A DNA stretch of 36,857 nt from Nitrosomonadales bacterium. GTDB lineage: Bacteria > Pseudomonadota > Gammaproteobacteria > Burkholderiales > Gallionellaceae. Shown in pieces: positions 1-8,627 of this stretch. Position 1 is the stretch's first letter, and every line of letters starts with the position of its first letter. The notes beneath the pieces were generated by a model that was not told the DNA's origin, did no database searches, and saw only the letters and a list, made by a program, of their open reading frames with translations. The translations under genes were made by a program, and so were the position numbers. The stretch is taken from assembly GCA_023259015.1 (NCBI GenBank), contig JAHFRC010000014.1, positions 1 to 36,857 on the forward strand, given 5' to 3'.

Positions 1-594
1 GCTTTATCGGGAGCAATGTATGAACAGCGATTCAACGTGGCGGCTTCGCGCGCACGCGACCGGATGTATTTAGTGCGTTCAGTTGAAAAAGAGCATCTGA
101 GTCCAGCAGACAAGTTGCGCCGTGGTTTAATACAGCATTTTAGTTCGCCTTATGCACAAGATGAGAATCGAGTAGATGATCTACGCAAATTGTGCGAATC
201 ACCTTTTGAGCATGAGGTATATGACGAATTGATTCAACACGGCTATCGGGTTATTCCACAAGTAAAGGTTGGGAGTTATCGACTTGATATGGTTGTCGAA
301 GGGCATAATGATTTGCGCCTGGCAGTGGAGTGTGATGGTGATCGTTATCATGGCCCAGATAAATGGGCTGATGACATGCAACGACAACGCATCCTTGAGC
401 GTGCGGGGTGGGTATTCTGGCGGTGTTTTGCATCTAGTTTTGTGCGACGCCGCAGCGAGATGATTTCAGACTTATTGAGAACGCTGGACGAAAGAGGAAT
501 TGAGCCCATAGGCTCAGAAAATGCACCACGTAGTGTCCATACTGAGCAACGCCGTTTATCAGCTTTCCCAATAGTTGTTTCGGATATGGCATGA
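1..594 (+). CDS. C-terminal part of SF1 DNA helicase with REase-fold (DUF559/Vsr-like) C-terminal domain; 5' end outside window
   Basis: Frame is open from base 1 (ALSGAMYEQRFNVAASRARDRMYLV, resembling SF1 helicase motif VI), followed by SPFEHEVYDELIQHGYRVIPQVKVGSYRLDMVVEG...LAVECDGDRYH, typical of a DUF559/Vsr-like nuclease domain. Confidence 0.8.
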   Translation, partial: ALSGAMYEQRFNVAASRARDRMYLVRSVEKEHLSPADKLRRGLIQHFSSPYAQDENRVDDLRKLCESPFEHEVYDELIQHGYRVIPQVKVGSYRLDMVVEGHNDLRLAVECDGDRYHGPDKWADDMQRQRILERAGWVFWRCFASSFVRRRSEMISDLLRTLDERGIEPIGSENAPRSVHTEQRRLSAFPIVVSDMA

Positions 595-1661
595 GTGATT
601 TGAAAGTCTCTCCTGAGGGCGATCTGTACCAAGGCATCCGCGACATTCTGTTGTCGGCCAGAACTCAGGCGCGGCGAGCGGTTAACGATGCCATGGTGCA
701 GGCCTATTGGCACGTCGGGCGCTTGATCGTGGAGGATGAGCAGGGCGGAGAGAAGCGGGCCGAGTATGGCAAGGCGGTGTTGTCCGAATTGTCGCGCCGT
801 TTGACGGCAGAATTCGGCAGCGGATTTGCGCCCGATAACCTGCGTAATTTCCGGCAGTTTTACTTGCGCTTTAGCAAGGATGAGATTTGCGACACAGTGT
901 GTCGCGTTTTGTCATGGTCGCATTTCCGCATGTTGATGCGGGTGGAGAACAAGGCGGCGCGAACCTGGTATACCAATGAGGCCGCTTCGCAAGGCTGGAG
1001 TGTACGGGCGCTGGATAGGCAGATTTCCACGCTGTATTACGAGCGTTTGCTGGGTAGCACAAAGCAGGACGGTGTACGTGAAGAGGCCGCAGTAAAAATT
1101 GCCGCCGAAGCGCCAACTGACCCGCGCGACTTTATTCGCGATCCTTATGTGCTGGAATTCCTCGGCGTACAGCCGGACGCATTTCTTTATGAGCAGGAAG
1201 TCGAACAGGGTTTGATCGACCGCTTGCAGCAATTCATGATGGAGCTGGGCAAGGGGTTCGCTTTTGTGGCGCGGCAAAAGCGCTTGCAGGTGGAGGGCGA
1301 TGATTTCTTCGTTGACCTGGTGTTCTACAACTACTTGCTCAAATGCTTTGTGCTGATTGATCTCAAGGTGGGCAAGTTGGCGCATCAGGATGTCGGGCAA
1401 CTGGATATGTATGTGCGGGTGTTTGACGAACAGCAGCGTGGCACGGGCGACAACCCAACCATCGGTTTGATCCTGTGTTCGGAACGCAATGCGGCGGTAG
1501 CCAAATATTCTGCGCTTGCCGACAATGAAAAATTGTTTGCCAGCAAGTACCAAACTTTCTTGCCGAGCGAGGAAGAATTGCGTGCCGAACTGGAGCGGGA
1601 TCGCGCGTTGTTGGAGAATGCACGTGAAAGTTTGGATCAAACAGGGGCGGTGGATGATTGA
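591..1661 (+). CDS. DUF1016 / YhcG-type PDDEXK nuclease domain protein
   Basis: N-terminal DUF1016-like region (AYWHVGRLIVEDEQ...NLRNFRQFYLRF...LSWSHFRMLMRV) plus C-terminal PDDEXK-like FFVDLVFYNYLLKCFVLIDLKVG; ATGA overlap with upstream gene. Confidence 0.9.
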   Translation: MSDLKVSPEGDLYQGIRDILLSARTQARRAVNDAMVQAYWHVGRLIVEDEQGGEKRAEYGKAVLSELSRRLTAEFGSGFAPDNLRNFRQFYLRFSKDEICDTVCRVLSWSHFRMLMRVENKAARTWYTNEAASQGWSVRALDRQISTLYYERLLGSTKQDGVREEAAVKIAAEAPTDPRDFIRDPYVLEFLGVQPDAFLYEQEVEQGLIDRLQQFMMELGKGFAFVARQKRLQVEGDDFFVDLVFYNYLLKCFVLIDLKVGKLAHQDVGQLDMYVRVFDEQQRGTGDNPTIGLILCSERNAAVAKYSALADNEKLFASKYQTFLPSEEELRAELERDRALLENARESLDQTGAVDD

Positions 1662-1777
1662 CTTTACTCCCGCACAAGTCATTACCGATTTTCAAGTCTT
1701 CCCAATTTGGAACGCAGTGCGTACCGAATTGATGAGACTGGTAAAATGGGAACTCAAGATGGCGAAGGAATTACCGG

Positions 1778-2191
1778 ATGAGTAGGCATTTGCAGGTTTA
1801 CACCCTGCCGATCCGCGTGTACTTTCAGGACACCGATGCGGGCGGTGTGGTGTATCACGCCAGCTATGTGAACTTCATGGAGCGGGCGCGCACCGAGTGG
1901 TTGCGCGAGCGCTATGGCTACAGCAATGCCGATCTGATGCGCGAATTCGGCGTGGCGTTTGTGGTGCGTTCGCTCAAGCTGGATTATATGAAGCCCGCGT
2001 TGCTGGATGACTTGTTAAGCGTCACCGCGCAGGTCAAGGATCTTGGCAGTAGCCGCGTGACATTGCTGCAAACGGTGATGCGCGGCGATGAGGTGCTGGT
2101 GGAGGCGGAAATTCATCTGGTGTGTGTGACCATGACCAATTTCAAGCCGGTGCGTGTGCCGGAAGCGTTGCGTGAACAATGGAAAGAATAA
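1778..2191 (+). CDS. ybgC: Tol-Pal system-associated acyl-CoA thioesterase
   Basis: Hot-dog thioesterase motif YFQDTDAGGVVYHASYVNFMERARTEWLR; first gene of tol cluster. Confidence 0.95.
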   Translation: MSRHLQVYTLPIRVYFQDTDAGGVVYHASYVNFMERARTEWLRERYGYSNADLMREFGVAFVVRSLKLDYMKPALLDDLLSVTAQVKDLGSSRVTLLQTVMRGDEVLVEAEIHLVCVTMTNFKPVRVPEALREQWKE

Positions 2192-2192
2192 A

Positions 2193-2867
2193 ATGAATGT
2201 GACACAGGATTTGTCGTTTCTGCACCTGCTTGAAAACGCCAGCGTGCTGGTGCAACTGGTAATGGGGCTGTTGCTGCTGGTCTCGCTGATGTCGTGGTGG
2301 TACATTTTCATCAAGATGTTTGCCGTCAGGATGGCGGTAAAGCAGAGCGAAGAGTTCGAGGAGACGTTCTGGAATAATCCCGACCTCGTAAAGCTGTACC
2401 AGAGCTCTAATGTTGCGAGCGGCAATGCGGGAAGCATGGCGCGGATTTTCGCCGCCGGCTTTGCCGAGTTCATCAAGCTGAAGAAGAAGCATGGCATGGA
2501 AAACAGCGCGGTAATGGAGGGTACGAGCCGCGCCATGCGCGCCACTTACCAGCGCGAGATGGATAATCTCGAATCGCATTTGTCTTTTCTCGCCACTGTG
2601 GGTTCGGTAAGCCCCTATGTCGGGCTGTTCGGCACGGTGTGGGGTATCATGAATGCATTCCGCGGCCTGTCCAATGTCGGCCAGGCTACGCTGGCACACG
2701 TAGCGCCGGGCATCGCCGAGGCGCTGGTCGCCACCGCGATGGGCCTGTTCGCCGCTATTCCGGCGGTGGTGGCCTATAACCGCTATGCGCATGATGTGGG
2801 GCGTTTGTCATCGCGCTTCGAGAGTTTCATGGAAGAGTTTTCCAACGTACTACAACGCCAATCATGA
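2193..2867 (+). CDS. tolQ: Tol-Pal system proton channel subunit TolQ
   Basis: TolQ/ExbB family sequence (SPYVGLFGTVWGIMNAFRGL...GIAEALVATAMGLFAAIPAVVAYN); start chosen at ATG 2193 (MNVTQDLSFLHLL) within the longer ORF. Confidence 0.95.
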   Translation: MNVTQDLSFLHLLENASVLVQLVMGLLLLVSLMSWWYIFIKMFAVRMAVKQSEEFEETFWNNPDLVKLYQSSNVASGNAGSMARIFAAGFAEFIKLKKKHGMENSAVMEGTSRAMRATYQREMDNLESHLSFLATVGSVSPYVGLFGTVWGIMNAFRGLSNVGQATLAHVAPGIAEALVATAMGLFAAIPAVVAYNRYAHDVGRLSSRFESFMEEFSNVLQRQS

Positions 2868-3292
2868 ACATCCGCCGTTCCACCCACAGCCCGATGAGCC
2901 AGATCAATGTGGTGCCTTACATCGATGTGATGCTGGTGCTGCTGGTGATATTCATGATCACCGCACCGCTGATGAATCCGGGGCAGATCGACTTGCCCAG
3001 CGTGGGCAAGTCGCTGGCGCCGCCCATTGCGCCGCTGGAAGTCATCATCAAGAAGGATGCTACGCTGGCGTTGCGTGACCGCAGCAAGGGTGACAGGGAG
3101 CTGGATGTGTCGCGTGGTGAATTGGTTGAAATGATCAAGCAGAAGCAGGCGCAGAATGAGGAACAGCCGGTGGTGATCTCTGCCGACAAGAATGTGCGCT
3201 ACGAAGAAGTGATCAACGTCATGGATGTATTGCAGCAACAGCAAATAAAGAAGGTTGGGCTGCTGGCGCAAACCAGGGCAGCCTCCAAATAA
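2864..3292 (+). CDS. tolR: Tol-Pal system protein TolR
   Basis: ExbD/TolR family: MSQINVVPYIDVMLVLLVIFMITAPLM; ATGA overlap with tolQ. Confidence 0.95.
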   Translation: MNIRRSTHSPMSQINVVPYIDVMLVLLVIFMITAPLMNPGQIDLPSVGKSLAPPIAPLEVIIKKDATLALRDRSKGDRELDVSRGELVEMIKQKQAQNEEQPVVISADKNVRYEEVINVMDVLQQQQIKKVGLLAQTRAASK

Positions 3293-3299
3293 GCCCGCC

Positions 3300-4082
3300 A
3301 TGAGCGCAGCCGTATATGCCGAGCCTTACAAACTGCCCGCCGGGGCATTGGCGCTGGCGGTGCATGCCGCATTTTTTGCGCTGCTGTATTTTGGCATTAG
3401 CTGGCGCGCCGAGCCGCCGCAAGGCATGGTGGTAGATATCTGGGACAGCCTGCCCGAGATGAAAAATATCCCGGCCAAAGTTACGCCGCCCGAAGAAGCG
3501 CAACCCGAACCCCTGAAGCCGGTGGAGCCGCCCAAGCCGGTTGAGACTCAAAAATTAGCCAAGCCTGCGCAACCTGCGGAGCCGCACAAAGCCGACATTG
3601 AGCTGGCAGAAAAGAAAAAGCAAAAGGCCAAACTCGACGAGATCAAGAAGCAAATGGAGCAGAAAAAAATAATTGAGGCCGAAAAGATGCGGGCTGCACA
3701 AGCAGAGCAGGAGCGGATACGCACCGTACAGGCCGAACAGGAACGGGCGCGCGCAGAACAGGCAGCCAAGGCGGCTGCAGCCATTGCCAGCGAGATTGGC
3801 AAATACAAGGAATTGATTCGTTCCAAGATACGCCACAACATCGTGCGTCCGCCAGATGTGCCGGATAACGCCAGGGCGGAATTCGATGTGACGCTGCTGC
3901 CCGGCGGGACAGTGCTGAATGCAAAGCTGAACAGGCAGAGCGGAAATGAGGCTTACGACGCGGCGGTGGAGCGCGCCATCTTGAAATCGCAGCCTTTGCC
4001 GCTGCCGCCAGATGTGGCGTTGTTCAATAAATTTCGTGAGCTGCACCTGAAATTCTGCCCCGAGGAAAATTCATGCAAGTAA
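3300..4082 (+). CDS. tolA: Cell envelope protein TolA
   Basis: N-terminal TM segment, Pro-rich and Lys/Glu/Ala-rich coiled-coil middle, C-terminal TonB-like domain; synteny tolR-tolA-tolB; start at ATG 3300. Confidence 0.9.
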   Translation: MSAAVYAEPYKLPAGALALAVHAAFFALLYFGISWRAEPPQGMVVDIWDSLPEMKNIPAKVTPPEEAQPEPLKPVEPPKPVETQKLAKPAQPAEPHKADIELAEKKKQKAKLDEIKKQMEQKKIIEAEKMRAAQAEQERIRTVQAEQERARAEQAAKAAAAIASEIGKYKELIRSKIRHNIVRPPDVPDNARAEFDVTLLPGGTVLNAKLNRQSGNEAYDAAVERAILKSQPLPLPPDVALFNKFRELHLKFCPEENSCK

Positions 4083-5347
4083 CAAGGTTTTTGCGGTGTT
4101 TTGGTTTGCTGGTGTTGTTCTATGTCGCAATGCCTGCACATGCCGCATTGGACATCGAGATCATCGGGGCGGGGGAACACCAGATTCCTGTTGCCATTGT
4201 GCCGTTCGCGGGTGAAGAGAAGTTTGCGCAGAGCATCAGCCAAGTGGTTTCTGCAGACTTGGCGCGCAGCGGCCTATTCCGGCTGGTTGACCCGGCCGGC
4301 AAAACGCCGCACGACCCGCGCGAAGTGGCGTATGCCGACTGGGCGGGAGTCGATGCAATAGCCATAGGCAGCGTAGAGGAACAGGTTAACAACCGTGTCT
4401 CGGTAAAATTCCGGCTGTTGGACACCGTCAAGAAAACTGAGCTTGCCGGCCAGGCAGTATCCGGCAGGACAGACCAATTGCGCGCCATCGCACATCGCAT
4501 TGCCGACTTGATTTATGAAAAACTCACCGGTGACGCCGGGGTGTTCAGCACGCGTATTGTTTATGTCAACAGGCAAGGCAAGGCTAACCGGCTGGTGGTG
4601 GCGGACAGCGACGGATATGGTGAACAGACAGTGCTGGCGACCAACGAACCCATCATGTCGCCTTCTTGGTCGCCGGATGGCAGCCATCTCGCCTATGTGA
4701 CTTTCGAACATGGCCATGCGGTGGTGTATGTGCAATCTCTGCTTACCAGCCAGCGTATTGTGGTGGCCAAATTTCCCGGCAGCAACAGCGCTCCCGCCTG
4801 GTCGCCGGACGGCAGGCAGCTTGCCGTCGTGCTGACGCGCGATGGCAGCTCGCAGATATACCTGGTGCGGCCTGACGGCAGCGACTTGCGCCGGATTACA
4901 TTCAGCGGAGCGATTGATACGGAGCCGAATTTTTCACCGGACGGGCAGTACCTGTTGTTCACTTCTGACCGTGGCGGCAGCCCGCAGATTTACCGGGTGC
5001 CGGTGGAGGGCAGGGAAACCGAACGGCTAACCTTCGATGGCGGCAATAATTTTTCGCCGCGTTACAGCCCGGATGGCAAGAGCTTTGTTTTTGCGCACCT
5101 GACTGGAGGACGTTTTTATATAGCCACCCAGGATTTTGAAACCAGGCAGATGCAGTTATTAACCGAAGGGGGATGGGAGAAAAAACCGAGTTTTGCCCCC
5201 AACGGCAAACTCATCCTGTTTGCCACCGAGGCACAGGGTCGTGGTATATTAGCGACAGTGTCCAGCGACGGCAGGGTAAAACAGAGAATGTTTCCGCAAG
5301 CAGGGGATATTCGCGAGCCGGTGTGGGGACCTTTCCTGAAACAATAA
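4073..5347 (+). CDS. tolB: Tol-Pal system beta-propeller protein TolB
   Basis: Signal peptide, TolB N-domain and repeated WSPDG/FSPDG propeller motifs. Confidence 0.96.
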   Translation: MQVTRFLRCFGLLVLFYVAMPAHAALDIEIIGAGEHQIPVAIVPFAGEEKFAQSISQVVSADLARSGLFRLVDPAGKTPHDPREVAYADWAGVDAIAIGSVEEQVNNRVSVKFRLLDTVKKTELAGQAVSGRTDQLRAIAHRIADLIYEKLTGDAGVFSTRIVYVNRQGKANRLVVADSDGYGEQTVLATNEPIMSPSWSPDGSHLAYVTFEHGHAVVYVQSLLTSQRIVVAKFPGSNSAPAWSPDGRQLAVVLTRDGSSQIYLVRPDGSDLRRITFSGAIDTEPNFSPDGQYLLFTSDRGGSPQIYRVPVEGRETERLTFDGGNNFSPRYSPDGKSFVFAHLTGGRFYIATQDFETRQMQLLTEGGWEKKPSFAPNGKLILFATEAQGRGILATVSSDGRVKQRMFPQAGDIREPVWGPFLKQ

Positions 5348-5367
5348 TTTTTAAAGGGGATAAATTT

Positions 5368-5886
5368 ATGAAAAAGCTGCTTATAGGTGCATTGCTGGCA
5401 AATCTCCTGGCCGCTTGCGCCAGCCAAAAACCAGCAGAACCAGTTGTTGAAGCCAAACCCGCTCCGGTTGCCGAAGCTCCCAAACAAGTTGAGCAAAAGG
5501 CAGCTCCCGCTCCGGCTCAAGTTGTGATTGACCCCCTGAATGATCCCAACAGCATTTTGGCCAAACGTAGCACATATTATCCATTCGATGTGTATGTATT
5601 GCAGGATGCCGACAAGCTCATTGTTCAGGCACACGCCCGTTACCTGAGCGAACATCCCTACCGCATGGTGCGGCTGGAAGGCAATTGCGATGAGCGCGGC
5701 AGCAATGAATACAACTTGGGGTTGGGCCAGCGCCGCGCCGATGGCGTGAAAAAGGCATTGCAAATGGGCGGTGTCAAGGATAGTCAGATTGAAACCGTCA
5801 GCTATGGCGAGGAAAAACCGAAGCTTACCTGCCATGAAGAAAAGTGCTGGAAGGAAAACCGCCGCACCGACCTGAACTATCGCTAG
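5368..5886 (+). CDS. pal: Peptidoglycan-associated lipoprotein Pal
   Basis: Lipobox LLAAC, OmpA-like domain (LEGNCDERGSNEYNLGLGQRRADGVKKAL); start at ATG 5368 with upstream AAGGGG. Confidence 0.95.
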   Translation: MKKLLIGALLANLLAACASQKPAEPVVEAKPAPVAEAPKQVEQKAAPAPAQVVIDPLNDPNSILAKRSTYYPFDVYVLQDADKLIVQAHARYLSEHPYRMVRLEGNCDERGSNEYNLGLGQRRADGVKKALQMGGVKDSQIETVSYGEEKPKLTCHEEKCWKENRRTDLNYR

Positions 5887-5894
5887 ATTAAAGC

Positions 5895-6671
5895 ATGAAG
5901 TTGCGTGTTTTGCTGGTGGTCGGCTTGTGTGTTGCCGGGGGGCAGGCCCGTGCGGGCCTGCTCAGCGATGACGAGGCGCGCGAGCAGGTGCGCCAAGTCG
6001 ATACGCGTGTTTCAAAACTGGAAGAATCAAGCAAGCAACAGGACGGAATCAACAAGCAACAAACCCGTTCCCTGCTTGACCTGCAAACACAGATAGAAGC
6101 GCAAAACGCGGAATTGCGCAAATTAACCGGACAGAACGAAGAGCTGGTGCATAACCTGCAGGATGCGGAAAAGCGACAGAAAGATTTTTACATTGATCTG
6201 GATACCCGCTTGCGCCATTTCGAATCGGCCGAGGCGGCTGCACCGCCCCCTCCTTCGCCGGATAAATCAGCCGATATGGATGAGGCGGACAACCCGGCAG
6301 TGGAGAACCGCGCCTACGAGGCAGCATACAAGCTTTTCAAGACGAACGAGCACCAGAATGCCATAAGCGCATTTCAGGAATTTTTGAAAAAATTTCCCGG
6401 GTCGGTACATGTGCCAAGTGTTCATTACGCAATGGGTAGCGCTTATTTTGCGATGAAGGATTATAAGAATGCGCTGGCCAGTTACCAGATGATAATGAGC
6501 AAGTACTCGTTCAGTCCGAAGATGCCTGAAGCCATGCTGAATTCAGCAGCCTGCCAGCAGGAACTCAAGGATGTGGCGGCAGCCAGAAAAACCCTTACGC
6601 AACTCATCGCCAAATACCCCGGTAGCGAAACGGCCATCGAAGCCAAAAAACGCCTGGCGGCACTCAAGTAG
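5895..6671 (+). CDS. ybgF: Tol-Pal system protein YbgF/CpoB
   Basis: Signal peptide, N-terminal coiled coil, C-terminal TPR repeats (YEAAYKLFKTNEHQNAISAFQEFLKKFP), directly after pal. Confidence 0.92.
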   Translation: MKLRVLLVVGLCVAGGQARAGLLSDDEAREQVRQVDTRVSKLEESSKQQDGINKQQTRSLLDLQTQIEAQNAELRKLTGQNEELVHNLQDAEKRQKDFYIDLDTRLRHFESAEAAAPPPPSPDKSADMDEADNPAVENRAYEAAYKLFKTNEHQNAISAFQEFLKKFPGSVHVPSVHYAMGSAYFAMKDYKNALASYQMIMSKYSFSPKMPEAMLNSAACQQELKDVAAARKTLTQLIAKYPGSETAIEAKKRLAALK

Positions 6672-6679
6672 GGCTGTTC

Positions 6680-7330
6680 ATGCCCGCCAGCAAGCAACTG
6701 CGCATCAGCGAAATTTTTTATTCATTGCAAGGCGAAACCAGCCGCACCGGGCTGCCTACGGTTTTCGTGCGCCTGACGGGGTGTCCGTTGCGCTGCACTT
6801 ATTGCGACACCACTCACGCCTTCAGCGGCGGAAAGAGCATGACGCTTGCCGCGATACTTGCCGAAGTGGCAACTCATCACGCGCGCTATGTTACGGTTAC
6901 CGGCGGCGAGCCATTGGCGCAAAAGGATTGCCCTGTTTTGCTGAGCGCCTTGTGTGACGCCGGTTATGAGGTGTCGCTGGAAACCGGCGGTGCGCTGGAT
7001 GTGTCGGGCGTGGATGTGCGCGTGATGAAGGTGCTGGACATCAAGGCTCCGGCATCGGGAGAGGCTGAAAAAAACCTGTGGAGCAACCTGGCCGCATTGA
7101 ACGCACACGATGAAATAAAATTTGTATTGTGCGATGAAGCGGATTACATGTGGGCCAAACAGGTGCTGCACGAGCGGAATTTGGCGGGCAGATGCGGCGT
7201 GCTGTTTTCCCCCGTATCCGACCGGCTGTCGGCCACCACATTGGCCGGGTGGATATTGCGCGATAACTTGCCGGTGCGCCTGCAATTGCAATTGCATAAG
7301 TTATTATGGGGCAATGCCACGGGACATTAG
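6680..7330 (+). CDS. queE: 7-carboxy-7-deazaguanine synthase QueE (radical SAM)
   Basis: EIFYSLQGETSRTGLPTVFVRLTGCPLRCTYCDTTHAF. Confidence 0.93.
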   Translation: MPASKQLRISEIFYSLQGETSRTGLPTVFVRLTGCPLRCTYCDTTHAFSGGKSMTLAAILAEVATHHARYVTVTGGEPLAQKDCPVLLSALCDAGYEVSLETGGALDVSGVDVRVMKVLDIKAPASGEAEKNLWSNLAALNAHDEIKFVLCDEADYMWAKQVLHERNLAGRCGVLFSPVSDRLSATTLAGWILRDNLPVRLQLQLHKLLWGNATGH

Positions 7331-7419
7331 GCATGGCTTGGCAGTGTCAATCAATTAACGCCTGCAACTTATTGCAACAGATTTAAGGGTAGTTTTGTTT
7401 TTAATTTAAGGGAATAACC

Positions 7420-8511
7420 ATGAGTTTGAAATGCGGTATCGTCGGCCTGCCCAATGTGGGCAAGTCCACGCTGTTTAATGCCCTTACCAATGCCGGCATC
7501 GAAGCCTCCAACTACCCATTTTGCACGATAGAGCCTAACGTCGGTATCGTGGAAGTGCCGGATGCGCGCATGGCGGCGCTGGCGGAAATCGTCAAGCCGC
7601 AAAGAATGCAATACGCCATCACCGAATTCGTGGATATCGCGGGGCTGGTGGCGGGCGCATCCAGGGGCGAGGGGCTGGGCAACCAGTTTCTTGCCAACAT
7701 CCGCGAAACGGACGGCATCGTAAATGTGGTGCGCTGCTTCGAGGATGACAACGTGATACACGTCGCGGGCAAGGTAGACCCGATTTCCGACATCGAAACC
7801 ATCAACACCGAGCTGGCGCTGGCCGATTTGCAAACAGTGGAAAAAGCGCAGCAACGCAACGGCAAGCTGGCGAGATCGGGCGACAAGGAAGCCGCCAAGT
7901 TCGGCCTGTTGCTGGAGCAGGTTTCCGCGCATCTCGACCAGGGCAAGCCGGCGCGCATGATGAAGCTGGATAAAGACCAGCTCGCACTGCTCAAACCGCT
8001 GTGTCTGCTCACCATCAAGCCGGCCATGTATGTCGCCAATGTAGCGGAGAAAGGCTTCAGCAATAACCCGCTGCTGTCACGGCTGGAAGAATATGCCGCC
8101 AGGGAAGATGCACCGGTGGTGCCGATCTGCGCCGCATTGGAAGCGGAGATTGCCGAGCTTTCCGAAGAAGACAAAAAAGAATTTCTGGCCGATGTAGGAC
8201 TGGAGGAGCCGGGCCTGAACCGCCTGATCCGCGTGGCTTACAAGCTGCTCGGCTTGCAGACCTACTTCACCGCAGGGGTCAAGGAAGTACGCGCTTGGAC
8301 CATCCATGTCGGCGATACCGCACCACAGGCTGCTGGCGTCATCCACAACGATTTCGAGCATGGCTTCATCCGCGCCGAAGTCATCAGCTACGACGACTTC
8401 ATCGCCTGCAAGGGCGAGGCTGGCGCCAAGGAAAAAGGCAGGATGCGCCTGGAAGGCAAAGACTATGTGGTGCGGGATGGCGATGTGATGCACTTTCGCT
8501 TCAATGTATAA
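7420..8511 (+). CDS. ychF: Redox-regulated ATPase YchF (Obg family)
   Basis: [44 protein letters not shown] and full-length conserved sequence. Confidence 0.97.
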   Translation: MSLKCGIVGLPNVGKSTLFNALTNAGIEASNYPFCTIEPNVGIVEVPDARMAALAEIVKPQRMQYAITEFVDIAGLVAGASRGEGLGNQFLANIRETDGIVNVVRCFEDDNVIHVAGKVDPISDIETINTELALADLQTVEKAQQRNGKLARSGDKEAAKFGLLLEQVSAHLDQGKPARMMKLDKDQLALLKPLCLLTIKPAMYVANVAEKGFSNNPLLSRLEEYAAREDAPVVPICAALEAEIAELSEEDKKEFLADVGLEEPGLNRLIRVAYKLLGLQTYFTAGVKEVRAWTIHVGDTAPQAAGVIHNDFEHGFIRAEVISYDDFIACKGEAGAKEKGRMRLEGKDYVVRDGDVMHFRFNV

Positions 8512-8627
8512 TTGTAACCTCACAAAGAGTTCAAGACTGCCGTGCAGCAAGCGCTGGCAAAATGCAGATTGGTTACAATTTTTTCATTATGTTTTTCATG
8601 CGCCACAAAAACTCCATGGCTCAGGGC

